60,476 nt of DNA from Saccharofermentans sp. (GCA_024403715.1 JAKSRJ010000013.1:1-60476), one strand, 5' to 3'. Shown: positions 45,307 to 55,039, counted from the first letter of the stretch. A program made the numbers and translations. Notes: a model not told the origin generated them from the letters alone.

Positions 45307-48177
45307 GTCTCCAGCAAGAATATTTATTTGAGTTATCTCAAAATTAACACTGTCACTTAGCTGAACTGTATCGATAACATATGCATTCCAGAAATAGTCT
45401 GAACTTATTCTGAATAAATAATCGTTCTCGCCAGGGACTGCAGTAAATGAATAACTATAACGTCCCTCTTCGTTATGCGAGTCAGATAGACTTATCTGCA
45501 CAATTCTTTCTTCTTCACAGTATGCTCGAATATGAAGATAATTACCCTCTGAATTATAAAGATTATCTGAACCACTCATGCTGTAGTAATTACCATTGTC
45601 TATTAACGATTCAACTACCTCATTAGATATCGCATTCATCTCATCAATATTAGCCCAGATATAAGGAATTAGATACAAATTATAGTCGTGAAACTCATAT
45701 GCTAATCCAGTTTTACTATTCACATCATAACCATAATCAACTAGAGAATAATCTTCTATCTCATCAATATTGATTGCTAACAACTGTTCAATATAAGCCT
45801 CGCGCAAATCCTCTCTACACCAGATAGAATATTCATCAAAATTAACCAGGGGACGGTATTGAGAATATAAGTATTCAGCGATTCTGTAATATCTTATGTT
45901 ATGAGGAATACCAATCATTTGCTGTAGAAAGTCTTGGGCTGTTGTACCCATAACAACCAAAGGACAATCATACTGCGATATCTCATCCAAATAGCATTCC
46001 TGAGAGTAAAGATTTGTTAACAAGCTAGGAGTTTGTCCAACATAACAAGGTCTTTCCCTATTTGTTAACGCATACAGAGAAGTAACATTCGCAAAATCAA
46101 TAAATGTTTGATCCTCAGTTAGTAATGTATCGAACACCAATTTGAATCGACCAATATACCGTTCCGTCTCTTCATCAAACACTATTCTTTGATCATTTTT
46201 GGCTAAAGTCAAATTCTCTTCATATGTCCAAGTTTGAGCCGAGAGAACACTTTTACTAAACAAACTCTGATCCAAACTAGGAATAGTCCAATTGATAACC
46301 GAACCTAACACAACTATTGTTCCACCCAATACCATCATCCAGTAGATAGCTACGTGTTTCTCTTTACGCGAATAATTCAAATAACAAAGTAATGCAAACA
46401 AGGCGAAAGTCCAGTTAGCATAGTTAAGAATAGTACCTTTCAAAGCTCCATCAATAACTAAATTATGATAAACAATCATTCTATTGATAAACAAAAGATT
46501 TGCTATTCCAAATGCAATCATCATCTGAATAATCACCCTGTTATCATCTCGAGTTTTATATAGATAACAAGCGACTACAAGCATAATTATTACAAGAATT
46601 GGAACTATAAAATAAGCTGCCGTAAAGTTTGAATAAAATGCATCTCCAAAGCTTAACGTAGCCCAGCTTGAACTAGAACCAGCACTAACTGAAATCCATT
46701 CCTTAAGGCGAGACCAAGCGTTGATACCATTTATTCTGCAGTATAACAGCAAAGATACTAATGCCAAGATGCCAGTACTTATCCCCGTAGAAATAAAAGT
46801 AATAATTCGCTTTAAATCCTTATCTAGAACACCCAGCAACAAATAGCATAGTATACATGCCACACCAACTGCAAAGCCTTCATCATATTTAATACAAAGG
46901 CCAACCAACGCAGATAGCCAAAACAAAAAGTTGTTACAATACTTATTTTCCTTTAACAACTTAAGGAGAAATAGTATTGTAAAGCAACTAAGACCTATGT
47001 CAAAAATGTATTCGCCTCCTAATGGAATCAACAATAGGCACATAATCGCGGTATCTTCATTAACGGCCTTCTTTATAAGAAAGTAGACACAAATATTAGA
47101 GAGTAGTTCGTTAAGACCTGAGTAAGGATTTGCAATTATCCCCATATAATCCGAATGAACATAACTATATAAAAGACCTGTCCAAACATCAGTCAATGCA
47201 TGTGCCGAGAAATAATCCACCAATGGAAGCTTCCCCATCAAGAAAGAATCAACCGCTACAGTATTATTACCCAGTTCGTACAAATCTGGTACAGAACCAT
47301 AATTCCACTCAATCTTGTACGCAAACTGGAAGTAACTAATTAAACTTAAACCTATCACAAGACTGATATAACCTATCGACTTATAATTCTTATTCGGCTG
47401 CTTCTTCGCAAATATCCAGAAAAATAACAAAGACAAAATGGCTATAATAATCAAAACTAGCCTGAGATTAGAAACAAGCGTCCCCTTTTCCACACAAGCA
47501 TAGATTATTTCGAGAGAAACCCTAATTACTAGGGGAAGACACATCGTTAAATATAGAAAGTTCTTTATAGTAACTGCATTTTTATTAGCAAAGGCAGTTG
47601 TTCTAGTAAAAAGTAATAACGATAAAAACACCAGCGAAATAGAAATCGCAATTATGATATCCGTTATTAACAAAGTCTGTATACAAACAGTCAGAACAGC
47701 AAATACAATAAAGTATTGAAGTAAGTCATCAAAATTTATTTTTAAATCCAAATCTAATATGCCTACAATTAACAAAAACAGTACATATACCGTAATCATC
47801 AAAATCAGTGGGCTTTTACTAGCAGAGTAATTAGATCCTGTATACCGGGTAAAATAGCCAATTGCTAACGGCACAGAAAAAATAAGATTGAATTTTAAAA
47901 ATATTTCTTTGTATGAATCTCTTTTAGCGCAAACATACGAATAAATGCCATTACTAATAACAAAAGCAATAGGAAGAAATACTAGAAGAAATAGATAGAG
48001 ACTGGTAATTCTACTATTGATTGAAAAACCATTCATAACAGATGAACTAAACGTACGATCCCAACTCTGAAGCTTATTATCGCTAAAAGGATTAATAAAA
48101 TACCCTATCAGCAAAGCTGTAATAAGAGAAGAAACTAATATCTTAGTATCCGATATGCTTTTTAGTACTGAATTCAT
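45304..48177 (-). CDS. Large polytopic membrane protein, probable surface-sugar enzyme
   Basis: A 957-residue protein from the ATG at 48177 (a TTG 18 nt earlier is less likely). About 16 to 18 hydrophobic spans cover residues 15-640, then a soluble extracytoplasmic region of about 300 residues. The loop GNNTVAVDSFLMGKLPLVDYFSAHALTDVW with a central LCIKYDEGFAVG resembles membrane glycosyltransferases or lipid-carrier enzymes of GT-C or ligase type, but I do not recognise a named family. The C-terminal part has no clear domain (YSIWCREDLREAYIEQL). The gene starts 26 nt after ridA, so a MATE-RidA-membrane operon is likely. Function is unknown. Confidence 0.78.
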   Translation of the reverse strand: MNSVLKSISDTKILVSSLITALLIGYFINPFSDNKLQSWDRTFSSSVMNGFSINSRITSLYLFLLVFLPIAFVISNGIYSYVCAKRDSYKEIFLKFNLIFSVPLAIGYFTRYTGSNYSASKSPLILMITVYVLFLLIVGILDLDLKINFDDLLQYFIVFAVLTVCIQTLLITDIIIAISISLVFLSLLLFTRTTAFANKNAVTIKNFLYLTMCLPLVIRVSLEIIYACVEKGTLVSNLRLVLIIIAILSLLFFWIFAKKQPNKNYKSIGYISLVIGLSLISYFQFAYKIEWNYGSVPDLYELGNNTVAVDSFLMGKLPLVDYFSAHALTDVWTGLLYSYVHSDYMGIIANPYSGLNELLSNICVYFLIKKAVNEDTAIMCLLLIPLGGEYIFDIGLSCFTILFLLKLLKENKYCNNFLFWLSALVGLCIKYDEGFAVGVACILCYLLLGVLDKDLKRIITFISTGISTGILALVSLLLYCRINGINAWSRLKEWISVSAGSSSSWATLSFGDAFYSNFTAAYFIVPILVIIMLVVACYLYKTRDDNRVIIQMMIAFGIANLLFINRMIVYHNLVIDGALKGTILNYANWTFALFALLCYLNYSRKEKHVAIYWMMVLGGTIVVLGSVINWTIPSLDQSLFSKSVLSAQTWTYEENLTLAKNDQRIVFDEETERYIGRFKLVFDTLLTEDQTFIDFANVTSLYALTNRERPCYVGQTPSLLTNLYSQECYLDEISQYDCPLVVMGTTAQDFLQQMIGIPHNIRYYRIAEYLYSQYRPLVNFDEYSIWCREDLREAYIEQLLAINIDEIEDYSLVDYGYDVNSKTGLAYEFHDYNLYLIPYIWANIDEMNAISNEVVESLIDNGNYYSMSGSDNLYNSEGNYLHIRAYCEEERIVQISLSDSHNEEGRYSYSFTAVPGENDYLFRISSDYFWNAYVIDTVQLSDSVNFEITQINILAGD

Positions 48178-48203
48178 TTGTCTGACCCACTTCAATAAAA
48201 GAG

Positions 48204-48578
48204 TTAAACCTCAGCTACTACCTCAACCTCTACCAATACGTTCTTAGGCAAAGTCTTAACTGCTACGCATGAACGAGCTGGCTTACCTGTAAAGTAAGAG
48301 CCGTATACTTCGTTAAACTTAGCAAAGTCACCCATATCCGCGAGGAAGCAAACTGTCTTAACTGTTTTGTCGAGAGATGAGCCGGCAGCCTCTAATACTG
48401 CAGATAAGTTCTTACAAACCTGATGTGTCTGACCCTCGATGTCTGTCGCTTCTACATTGCCAGACTCTGGGTTAATAGCAATCTGACCTGATGTGAAAAC
48501 CAAGCCTCCGACAACTCTAGCCTGTGTATATGGACCAATAGCGTCTGGTGCATTCTTTGTGTAAACTACTGTGCTCAT
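48204..48578 (-). CDS. ridA: RidA family enamine/imine deaminase
   Basis: A 124-residue trimeric RidA (YjgF/YER057c/UK114) protein. NAPDAIGPYTQARVVGGLVF and SGQIAINPESG form the N-terminal signature, and GKPARSCVAVKTLPKN holds the catalytic Arg. RidA hydrolyses reactive 2-aminoacrylate and related enamines released by PLP enzymes, sparing other PLP enzymes from damage. GGAG lies 7 nt before the ATG. It sits 11 nt after the MATE gene. Its presence near several PLP enzymes (BioA, BioF) may be useful but is probably coincidence. Confidence 0.93.
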   Translation of the reverse strand: MSTVVYTKNAPDAIGPYTQARVVGGLVFTSGQIAINPESGNVEATDIEGQTHQVCKNLSAVLEAAGSSLDKTVKTVCFLADMGDFAKFNEVYGSYFTGKPARSCVAVKTLPKNVLVEVEVVAEV

Positions 48579-48589
48579 TGTTAATTCTC

Positions 48590-49930
48590 CTAATTCTTGC
48601 TACGCGCTTTACGTCTCTGCCACACGAACACATTATACAGCATCACGGCTTTAAAAATATTATCCGCAATCATGCAGTACCATACCTCGCGAAGTCCAAG
48701 CTTTAACACTGCGACGCAGATAAATGTCGACAGAATTCGTATACCCCACATACTTAAAGTCTCCACGATAAAAACCTCGCGCGTCTTGCCTTCACCGTAG
48801 AAGATTCCTTCCATAACTACCATCAATCCAAAGAAAGGCTCGCTAAAGGCAACTAACTTTAAGGCCATAGCGCCTAGGCTAATTACCGCTTCCGACTCAG
48901 TAAAGATTCCCATCAGAGGTCTCGCGATTACAAATAGGAAAATTCCACTAATAAACATCGCAGATACCGTGATAATAATCGATATCTTCTGCGTGATGTC
49001 GACTTTGTTTTTGTCCTTCTCGCCAAGCGCGTTACCAATAAGCGATGATGTCGCGGTTCTAAAGCCGTAGCCTGGTATATAGAACAAAGTCTCCGCCTCT
49101 ACCGCTATCGAATGCGCCGCGAAGACGGTCGTTCCTAGACTTGATACCATACTCGCGAACACTACATATCCTAGGCACGACGCCGCGCTTCCTCCAAAGG
49201 CAGGAATTGCAATCTTATAAATTTTATCCTGAAGTTCGCGGTCAGCCTTTGTGTCTTCTTTATCCCACCTAAGCGCCACTTTGCTACGAACAGCAATATA
49301 CATCGCGATGCCAGATAATGTGTAACTAATAAGAGTCGCTATAGCTGCACCCTTAACCCCGAGGCCGACTTTATAGATGAGTAAATAGTTAAGGCCAGCG
49401 TTAAGAACGTTAGTCATGAGGTTAATGACCATTGGAGTCTTGGTATCTTTGACAGCTCTTATTGAAGTTGCAAATACAATTGCTGAAGTTCTGAACAAGA
49501 GCGACAAACTGATGATAGAAAAGTACATCGTAGCTTCAGATCTAATCTCGGGAGCCGCGTGCATCCAGACAGGAATATATGGACTTAACACCTCGCAGAT
49601 TGCTGTTAGGATTAATCCGTAGATTATAGTTAGTCTTAGCGCCTGAGCTGTGAGTTTCTTGGTCGTCTTCTCATCGCCCGAACCATTTGCTCTAGCGGTT
49701 AGTGCCATAATGGCTACACCTAGTGCGTGAGGCACGCAGCCTATAAGCCAGTTAATTGTAGTTGTCGTGCTTACCGCCGCAGTCGCCTGCTCACCTAGTC
49801 TTCCGACCATGGCAGTATCAACATACTGCAGCAGTATGCTCATTATCTCCTCGATTACAGTCGGGATTGAGAGTAGTAATAAAGCGCGAAGCACGCTACT
49901 ATACGTCGCCTTGTTTTTTAAGTCGGGCAT
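48590..49930 (-). CDS. MATE family efflux transporter
   Basis: A 446-residue protein with 12 predicted spans in two similar halves. ALLLLSIPTVIEEIMSILLQ and YVDTAMVGRLGEQATAAVS at the start and VEAETLFYIPGYGFRTATSS in the second half are typical of MATE antiporters. Such proteins export drugs, toxins or metabolites using sodium or proton gradients; a sodium-linked member would suit a sodium ATPase host, but the coupling ion is not readable. The ribosome site is weak (GAAAG). A promoter lies at 49958-49986 with a hexamer array directly upstream, so expression is probably regulated. Substrate is unknown. Confidence 0.9.
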   Translation of the reverse strand: MPDLKNKATYSSVLRALLLLSIPTVIEEIMSILLQYVDTAMVGRLGEQATAAVSTTTTINWLIGCVPHALGVAIMALTARANGSGDEKTTKKLTAQALRLTIIYGLILTAICEVLSPYIPVWMHAAPEIRSEATMYFSIISLSLLFRTSAIVFATSIRAVKDTKTPMVINLMTNVLNAGLNYLLIYKVGLGVKGAAIATLISYTLSGIAMYIAVRSKVALRWDKEDTKADRELQDKIYKIAIPAFGGSAASCLGYVVFASMVSSLGTTVFAAHSIAVEAETLFYIPGYGFRTATSSLIGNALGEKDKNKVDITQKISIIITVSAMFISGIFLFVIARPLMGIFTESEAVISLGAMALKLVAFSEPFFGLMVVMEGIFYGEGKTREVFIVETLSMWGIRILSTFICVAVLKLGLREVWYCMIADNIFKAVMLYNVFVWQRRKARSKN

Positions 49931-49957
49931 ATGATCAACTTTCTTTATAATCGGTTA

Positions 49958-49986
49958 ATTATATACTGCCGAACCCGCAATGTCGC
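49958..49986 (-). promoter_or_regulatory. Probable promoter of the MATE-ridA operon
   Basis: On the minus strand GCGACA (49981-49986) and a perfect TATAAT (49958-49963) are 17 bp apart. The weak -35 matches TTGACA at four positions and is immediately preceded by the TTAAGT array, which suggests activator dependence. Confidence 0.55.
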
Positions 49987-50001
49987 GTAACCAGCGAAAA
50001 G

Positions 50002-50124
50002 TTAAGTGTTTGGTTAAGTAGTTGACTGGATTTACTTAACCTAGTGCTTAACTTCGACGGTTTAGGAGCCAAAGTTAAGCAAATGGTTAAGTGTTTGGTG
50101 CATTTTACTGAACCGAACACTTAA
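50002..50124. repeat. TTAAGY hexamer array, paired at 12-bp spacing
   Basis: TTAAGT/C hexamers start at 50002, 50014, 50075 and 50087 on plus and lie inverted at 50034, 50046 and 50119. Three pairs have exactly 12 bp from start to start. A 13-mer GTTAAGTGTTTGG occurs at 50001 and 50087-1, and near-perfectly inverted at 50112. The array fills the space between the biotin operon end and the MATE promoter. It looks like a multi-copy regulator site. Confidence 0.7.
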
Positions 50125-50188
50125 CTTGGAACGATTTGAAATATTTTTCACTGTGCATCACTTCTGAAACAGAGACTTTTTATTGCCA

Positions 50189-52114
50189 TTAACCACGCAT
50201 ACTCTCTACAATCAACCTAGCAGCGAGCTTAAGCTCCTCGTGAGTATGTGTCGCCATGAGTGCCACGCGAAGACGAGCTTGTCCCTTAGCAACTGTCGGA
50301 TAACGAATAGCAGAAATAAAAAATCCATTCTCAAGAAGCTTCTGCGATACATCCATAGCCTTTTTCTCATCACCAATTATGATTGGGATAATAGCCGTCT
50401 TTGAAGATATATCTAAGCCCTCTTCCTTAAGGCAATTACAAAAATATAAGACGTTTTCCTGAAGCCTTTGAACTCTTGAAGGCTCGTTTTCAATTATCTC
50501 TATTCCAGCCAAATTTGCTGCCATAATCGCAGGCGACAGCGAAGTAGAGAAGATAAAACCTCTAGCTGTATTACGAAGGTACTCGATAAGCGTTTTACTT
50601 CCAGCTACATAACCACCTTCGCCGCCTATAGCTTTACTTAGCGTACCCATCAAAATATCTGGCGTAACGTTAAGCTCATAGTGCTCTACTATACCGTGTC
50701 CAGTCTTTCCGATAACGCCTGTCGCATGAGCTTCATCAACCATAGATAGAAGCTTATATTTCTGACAGATTCTAATAAACTCTGGAAGATTTAAAATATC
50801 ACCATCCATACTGAATACAGCGTCACTTACGACCATACCAAAGTCGCATGGATTCTCCAGAATCTTACGCTCCAGGTCCGCCATATCATTATGCTTATAA
50901 ACTACCGTTCTAGCTTTAGATAGGCGGCAGCCATCAATTATGCTGGCGTGGTTAAGCTCATCGCTAAAGACAACTCCACCCTCTCGCATAATCGCAGAAA
51001 TAGTCGCGAGATTTGCAACATATCCTGTATTAAAAACTATAGCCGCTTCAGTATCCTTAAACTTCGCGATTTTGTCCTCAAGCAAATCGTGCATCGAAGT
51101 ATTTCCAGTAGTAAGCCTAGATCCACCTGAGCCCACGCCATACTTATTAATCGCCTCGAGAGTCTTTTCTATCATATATGGATGCTTAGTTAGATCTAAG
51201 TAACTATTAGACGCCATAAGAACATACTCTTTGCCGTCCAAAATAACATGTGATCCCTGAGCAGAAGAGATAGATTTCATTGTTCTGAACAAATTATTCT
51301 CTTTTAATCTCTCGTTAGTCTTAGCAAGAACTTCCATCGGATTTTTACGTTCCATAGTATCAAGGCTAGTAACGTTCTTAACTATAACTACCTGCTTTTG
51401 AAGGAAATCTATAGCCTCAGCCGGAGTCGCTTTATCAGAATCAAAAAGGAAAATCCTACCTCCGTTCTCGCTGCCAGCTTCCTTAAGCTTTGTAATGCGG
51501 CGATAACCCACGTCCTTAGAAGCGACGTAACCCGTCAAATAATTAGGGTCATCCGAAATACAAATCTCGCCTATAATTCCAGGGCAGTTTACGACCTTAG
51601 TAGCAAGCACGATAGCTTCCTCATAGTGGTTCTTAAAGTTAGATATGGATTTGCTTCCAGATCTATCCTGATCCATATAAGTAGCTCTTATACCCCTTTG
51701 CAGATCTGGCTCGAGGCGAATAAGTTTTTTAACATCAAGAAGCATTGCGCCTCGCATAGAATATGTTTGCTCTATAAAAGGCATTATCGTATCAAGACTC
51801 GGAGCATTAATCTCCTTTAAGAATTTATCAATCTCTAGAAGGCCTTCCTTATAGGTATCAACTTCTATTGTAGTAACCTGAAGGGCGTCTAAGTACAAAA
51901 CATCATCCTCGTTTACTTTCTCGAGTTTGATGTTAAGGAAATCCGCCTCGCCCTTATCGTGATGAAGCCCTCGCTCGATAAGAGAATCCACGCACTGATA
52001 TACCTGCTTCTCGGATAGAATCTTCTCAGCGCCCGAGATATGCTTGGCAGACCCAGACTCTTCCTTGCTGGCTCTCATTTTTATACTGAATAATTCTTTA
52101 TCAGCCACGGTCAA
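50189..52114 (-). CDS. bioWF: Fused 6-carboxyhexanoate-CoA ligase / 8-amino-7-oxononanoate synthase (BioW-BioF)
   Basis: A 641-residue two-domain enzyme. Residues 1 to about 253 are BioW: FSIKMRASKEE, KHISGAEKIL, SMRGAMLLDV, GIRATYMDQDR and DDPNYLTGYVASKDVGYRRIT, matching the full 259-residue Bacillus BioW. Residues about 265-641 are BioF: GSGGSRLTTGNTSMHDLLE, FNTGYVANLATIS, SMDGDILNLPEF, MVDEAHATGVIG and GTLSKAIGGEGGY with the PLP Lys. The protein would turn pimelate, CoA and ATP into pimeloyl-CoA and then condense it with alanine. The start is a TTG at 52114 or GTG at 52108, both overlapping the bioA stop. It ends the operon. Fusion may channel the intermediate. Confidence 0.92.
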   Translation of the reverse strand: MTVADKELFSIKMRASKEESGSAKHISGAEKILSEKQVYQCVDSLIERGLHHDKGEADFLNIKLEKVNEDDVLYLDALQVTTIEVDTYKEGLLEIDKFLKEINAPSLDTIMPFIEQTYSMRGAMLLDVKKLIRLEPDLQRGIRATYMDQDRSGSKSISNFKNHYEEAIVLATKVVNCPGIIGEICISDDPNYLTGYVASKDVGYRRITKLKEAGSENGGRIFLFDSDKATPAEAIDFLQKQVVIVKNVTSLDTMERKNPMEVLAKTNERLKENNLFRTMKSISSAQGSHVILDGKEYVLMASNSYLDLTKHPYMIEKTLEAINKYGVGSGGSRLTTGNTSMHDLLEDKIAKFKDTEAAIVFNTGYVANLATISAIMREGGVVFSDELNHASIIDGCRLSKARTVVYKHNDMADLERKILENPCDFGMVVSDAVFSMDGDILNLPEFIRICQKYKLLSMVDEAHATGVIGKTGHGIVEHYELNVTPDILMGTLSKAIGGEGGYVAGSKTLIEYLRNTARGFIFSTSLSPAIMAANLAGIEIIENEPSRVQRLQENVLYFCNCLKEEGLDISSKTAIIPIIIGDEKKAMDVSQKLLENGFFISAIRYPTVAKGQARLRVALMATHTHEELKLAARLIVESMRG

Positions 52115-53303
52115 ACCATTCCTTCATAGTATTAAGAACCTTAAGAAGCTCATCATCGGTAATGATGTATGGCACCATCGCATAGAGGTAATTAAGGAAA
52201 GGTCTCGCGAAAACTCCACGCTCGTATGCGAACTCCTGGTAACCCTTAAGAAGACTGCTATCCTCCACCTCGATACAGATGCATCCGCCCATCATGCGAA
52301 CGTCTTTGATTCCAGGTCTACTAAAGCCTTCCATAGTCTCCTTAGTAAGCTGCGCGATATGCGCGATTTTCTCCATATACTTTCCCTCTTCGAAAAGCTC
52401 AATCGACGCCAACGCAGCACTACAAGCCAAAGCGTTACCCATGAATGTAGGTCCATGCATTAAAGCACAGTCAGGGTCATCGCTATAAAAACCGTCATAT
52501 ACTTTTTGGTTAGCAACAGTTACCGCGTGACCTATATGGCCGCCTGTTAATGCCTTGCCTAATACCACGATATCAGGAAGCACTAGGTCAGATACGAATC
52601 GATATCCCGTGCGTCCAAATCCAGTTGCTACCTCGTCAAAGATTAGAAGAACTCCATACTCATCGCACAGTTCCCTAGCGCGCTTTAGAAATGAGATATC
52701 GTACATTCTCATGCCGCCTGCGCCCTGAAGCAAAGGCTCAACGATAAAGCAATTAAGCTCCTCATGATGCTTTTTAAAAGCAGCTTCTAAGTCATCAATA
52801 TTTGTATCAACATGAACGACGTTAGGGTTCTCACCATATGCCTTAAGAATAAAGTGGTAGTCCTCATCGTCGCCTGCTTCCATAGTCTTAAAAGTATCGC
52901 CATGGTAAGAATGTGTGAGGCTTAAGATTTTTGTTCGCTTCAGGTCATTCTTATTAACATAGAACTGCAAAGCCATCTTAAGTGCAACTTCTACAGCTAC
53001 TGAGCCAGAGTCAGAGAAGAAACAGTAATCGAGGTCCCCTGGCAAGAAATCCTTTAATTTTGATGCGAGCTTTAAGACCGAATCATGAGTTAAGCCTCCG
53101 AGCATAACGTGAGAAAAAACGTCAGCCTGGTCCTTAATTGCCTTTGTAATCTTAGGATTTTTGTACCCGTGAATTACGCTCCACCAAGATGAAGTGGAAT
53201 CGATTAGTTTTTTATCTTCCGTATAGATATAGACACCTTCGGCGTCAACAATTCTATATGGTTCACGCATGGTCTTCATCTGCTGATATGGGTACCAGAT
53301 CAT
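52101..53303 (-). CDS. bioA: Adenosylmethionine-8-amino-7-oxononanoate aminotransferase
   Basis: A 400-residue class III PLP aminotransferase. WYPYQQMKTM and STSSWWSVIHGYKNP are BioA hallmarks that bind the substrate; FFSDSGSVAVEVALKM and SLTHSYHGDTFKTM bind the cofactor; FDEVATGFGRTG and VVLGKALTGGH supply Asp and the Schiff-base Lys (about 250). The reaction gives 7,8-diaminononanoate, normally with S-adenosylmethionine as donor. Length is slightly below the 420-450 norm. AAGGGGG precedes the ATG, 10 nt after bioD. Confidence 0.95.
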   Translation of the reverse strand: MIWYPYQQMKTMREPYRIVDAEGVYIYTEDKKLIDSTSSWWSVIHGYKNPKITKAIKDQADVFSHVMLGGLTHDSVLKLASKLKDFLPGDLDYCFFSDSGSVAVEVALKMALQFYVNKNDLKRTKILSLTHSYHGDTFKTMEAGDDEDYHFILKAYGENPNVVHVDTNIDDLEAAFKKHHEELNCFIVEPLLQGAGGMRMYDISFLKRARELCDEYGVLLIFDEVATGFGRTGYRFVSDLVLPDIVVLGKALTGGHIGHAVTVANQKVYDGFYSDDPDCALMHGPTFMGNALACSAALASIELFEEGKYMEKIAHIAQLTKETMEGFSRPGIKDVRMMGGCICIEVEDSSLLKGYQEFAYERGVFARPFLNYLYAMVPYIITDDELLKVLNTMKEWFDRG

Positions 53304-53313
53304 AATTATCCCC

Positions 53314-53997
53314 TTATTCGTATAAGTTAATCAAAGTATCGATATCAATATCGATATCAGTCGCGCCGTATTTTACCTTAGCTATAACCTTAAGGCCTGT
53401 CATCTCCTCGCACATCTTAAGATTATCTTCTTGCATAACATCGCCTTCGATATAGTTATTGAAAATAATAGCTTTAACAGGAATTTTTTTGTTTCTCATA
53501 TATTCGACAGTTAAAACTACGCTGTTAATAGTTCCAAGCCCAGCATCAGCGATAAGTATTGTAGATAATCCAAGCTCCTTAATTACATCCTCGAGCATTA
53601 TTTTCTCGTCGTCGTAGCTTATAGGGCATAAGATTCCGCCACTACCTTCCATAGTCACGTAGTCGTATGTATCAACTACACTCGAGAAGCGAGCTTTAAC
53701 CACATCCATCCTGACTGGATTGCCTTCTATTCTAGATGCGAGGTGAGGCGATACAGCGCGCTCGTAGATGTAAGGGCACATCGTCTCTAACGGCTGACTG
53801 ATGCCTGAAATATCCTTTACAAACTTGGCATCGCCTGGGATAAGATTGCCACTACTATCCCTGTCATTGCCGCTCACTGCAGCCTTGAAGTAACCTGCAT
53901 TAAGCCCAGCTTCATGTAACTTTTTTACGATAAGGCCTGTCACGTAAGTCTTACCGACATCAGTTCCAGTACCTGTAACAAATATTTTGTGAGCCAT
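53314..53997 (-). CDS. bioD: Dethiobiotin synthetase
   Basis: A 227-residue P-loop enzyme. GTGTDVGKTYVTG binds ATP, YFKAAVSG and MEGSGGILCPI are the other conserved boxes, and ERAVSPHLASRIEG binds diaminononanoate. It closes the ureido ring with CO2 and ATP. AAGG lies before the ATG, 9 nt after bioB. A normal family member. Confidence 0.95.
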   Translation of the reverse strand: MAHKIFVTGTGTDVGKTYVTGLIVKKLHEAGLNAGYFKAAVSGNDRDSSGNLIPGDAKFVKDISGISQPLETMCPYIYERAVSPHLASRIEGNPVRMDVVKARFSSVVDTYDYVTMEGSGGILCPISYDDEKIMLEDVIKELGLSTILIADAGLGTINSVVLTVEYMRNKKIPVKAIIFNNYIEGDVMQEDNLKMCEEMTGLKVIAKVKYGATDIDIDIDTLINLYE

Positions 53998-54006
53998 ATT
54001 AATACC

Positions 54007-54966
54007 TTATGTTGTTCTTCCAATATCCTTAAGCATTTGTCTGTCGCTTCTTATAGTCGCGCAGGCAACAGTAGTTAACATATCACCTGTAATCGTCGCA
54101 GAAGCACCTGACTTAAATGCGATCTCGCCGTCATTAGTAAGAAGTGCTCTTCCGGCTGCGAGTCTAATCTCAGCCTTAGGATTAATGTATCTGAAGAACG
54201 CGATTGTTCTTAAAATATCGTCTTCGCTGATTCTATCTAAGCCTTCGAGCGGAGTTCCCTTAATAGGCATAAGAGCGTTAATTGGAATTGAATCTACTTC
54301 TAATTCAGAAAGGCTAATCGCCATATCGAGACGATCTTCCCAAGTCTCGCCCATGCCGATAATTCCGCCAGAGCACACATACATGCCCTCAGCCTTTACC
54401 ATCTTAAGTGTCTCGATTTTCTGCTCATATGTGTGAGTAGTACAGATATTAGGGAAGTTACGCTTAGAGGTCTCGATATTATGGTGGTAGCTTGTAACGC
54501 CTGCCTCGTGAAGTTCATGGAGCTGCTCAGCTGACAAAAATCCCATGGAAGCGCATAGCTCGATATTACACTCGCTGTTCATCGCCTTATATGCTTCGAT
54601 TGCCTTCTGAAATTCATCACCGCTTAAGCGCTTGCCTGCGGTAACGATAGAGAAACGGTGCACGCCTTCAGCCTCGTTAAGCTTACATGCCTCCATGATT
54701 TTCTCTTGAGGAAGGAAATCGTAAACCTCGCACTGTGTGTGATGGTGAGCCGACTGAGCGCAGTACTTGCAGTCTTCAGGGCACTTTCCACTTCGGCCGT
54801 TAATGATGGAACATAAATCTACTCTATCCCCTACGAAATGCGCCCTTATCTTGTCAGCACCTTCGCAGAGTTCTTTTAATTCACAATTAAGGAATATAGA
54901 TAAATCGTCTTCTCTTGTGATTCGCTTTCCATTAATAATCTCATTTGCTAATTCCAAAATACTCAT
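54007..54966 (-). CDS. bioB: Biotin synthase
   Basis: A 319-residue radical SAM enzyme. CPEDCKYCAQ contains the three Cys that hold the 4Fe-4S cluster (62, 66, 69), NIETSKRNFPNICTTHTY binds the substrate and second cluster, and AAGRALLTNDGEIAFKSGA is the C-terminal signature. It inserts sulfur into dethiobiotin. GAGG lies 8 nt before the ATG. It is the first gene of the operon and sits right behind the BirA operator. Confidence 0.96.
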   Translation of the reverse strand: MSILELANEIINGKRITREDDLSIFLNCELKELCEGADKIRAHFVGDRVDLCSIINGRSGKCPEDCKYCAQSAHHHTQCEVYDFLPQEKIMEACKLNEAEGVHRFSIVTAGKRLSGDEFQKAIEAYKAMNSECNIELCASMGFLSAEQLHELHEAGVTSYHHNIETSKRNFPNICTTHTYEQKIETLKMVKAEGMYVCSGGIIGMGETWEDRLDMAISLSELEVDSIPINALMPIKGTPLEGLDRISEDDILRTIAFFRYINPKAEIRLAAGRALLTNDGEIAFKSGASATITGDMLTTVACATIRSDRQMLKDIGRTT

Positions 54967-54999
54967 AGCTTTATCCTCTATGTATTAAATAACTAGAGT

Positions 55000-55039
55000 A
55001 TTATACATTGTAAACCTAGTTTGTGTATAGGTTTACAAT
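55000..55039 (-). promoter_or_regulatory. BirA operator and promoter of the biotin operon
   Basis: TTGTAAACC (55008-55016) and GGTTTACAA (55030-55038) form a perfect dyad with a 13-bp spacer, matching the known BirA operator form TTGTAAAC-N15-GTTTACAA. A TATAAT -10 on the minus strand (55000-55005) abuts it, so bound BirA would block RNA polymerase. This sets the operon under biotin repression. Confidence 0.9.
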
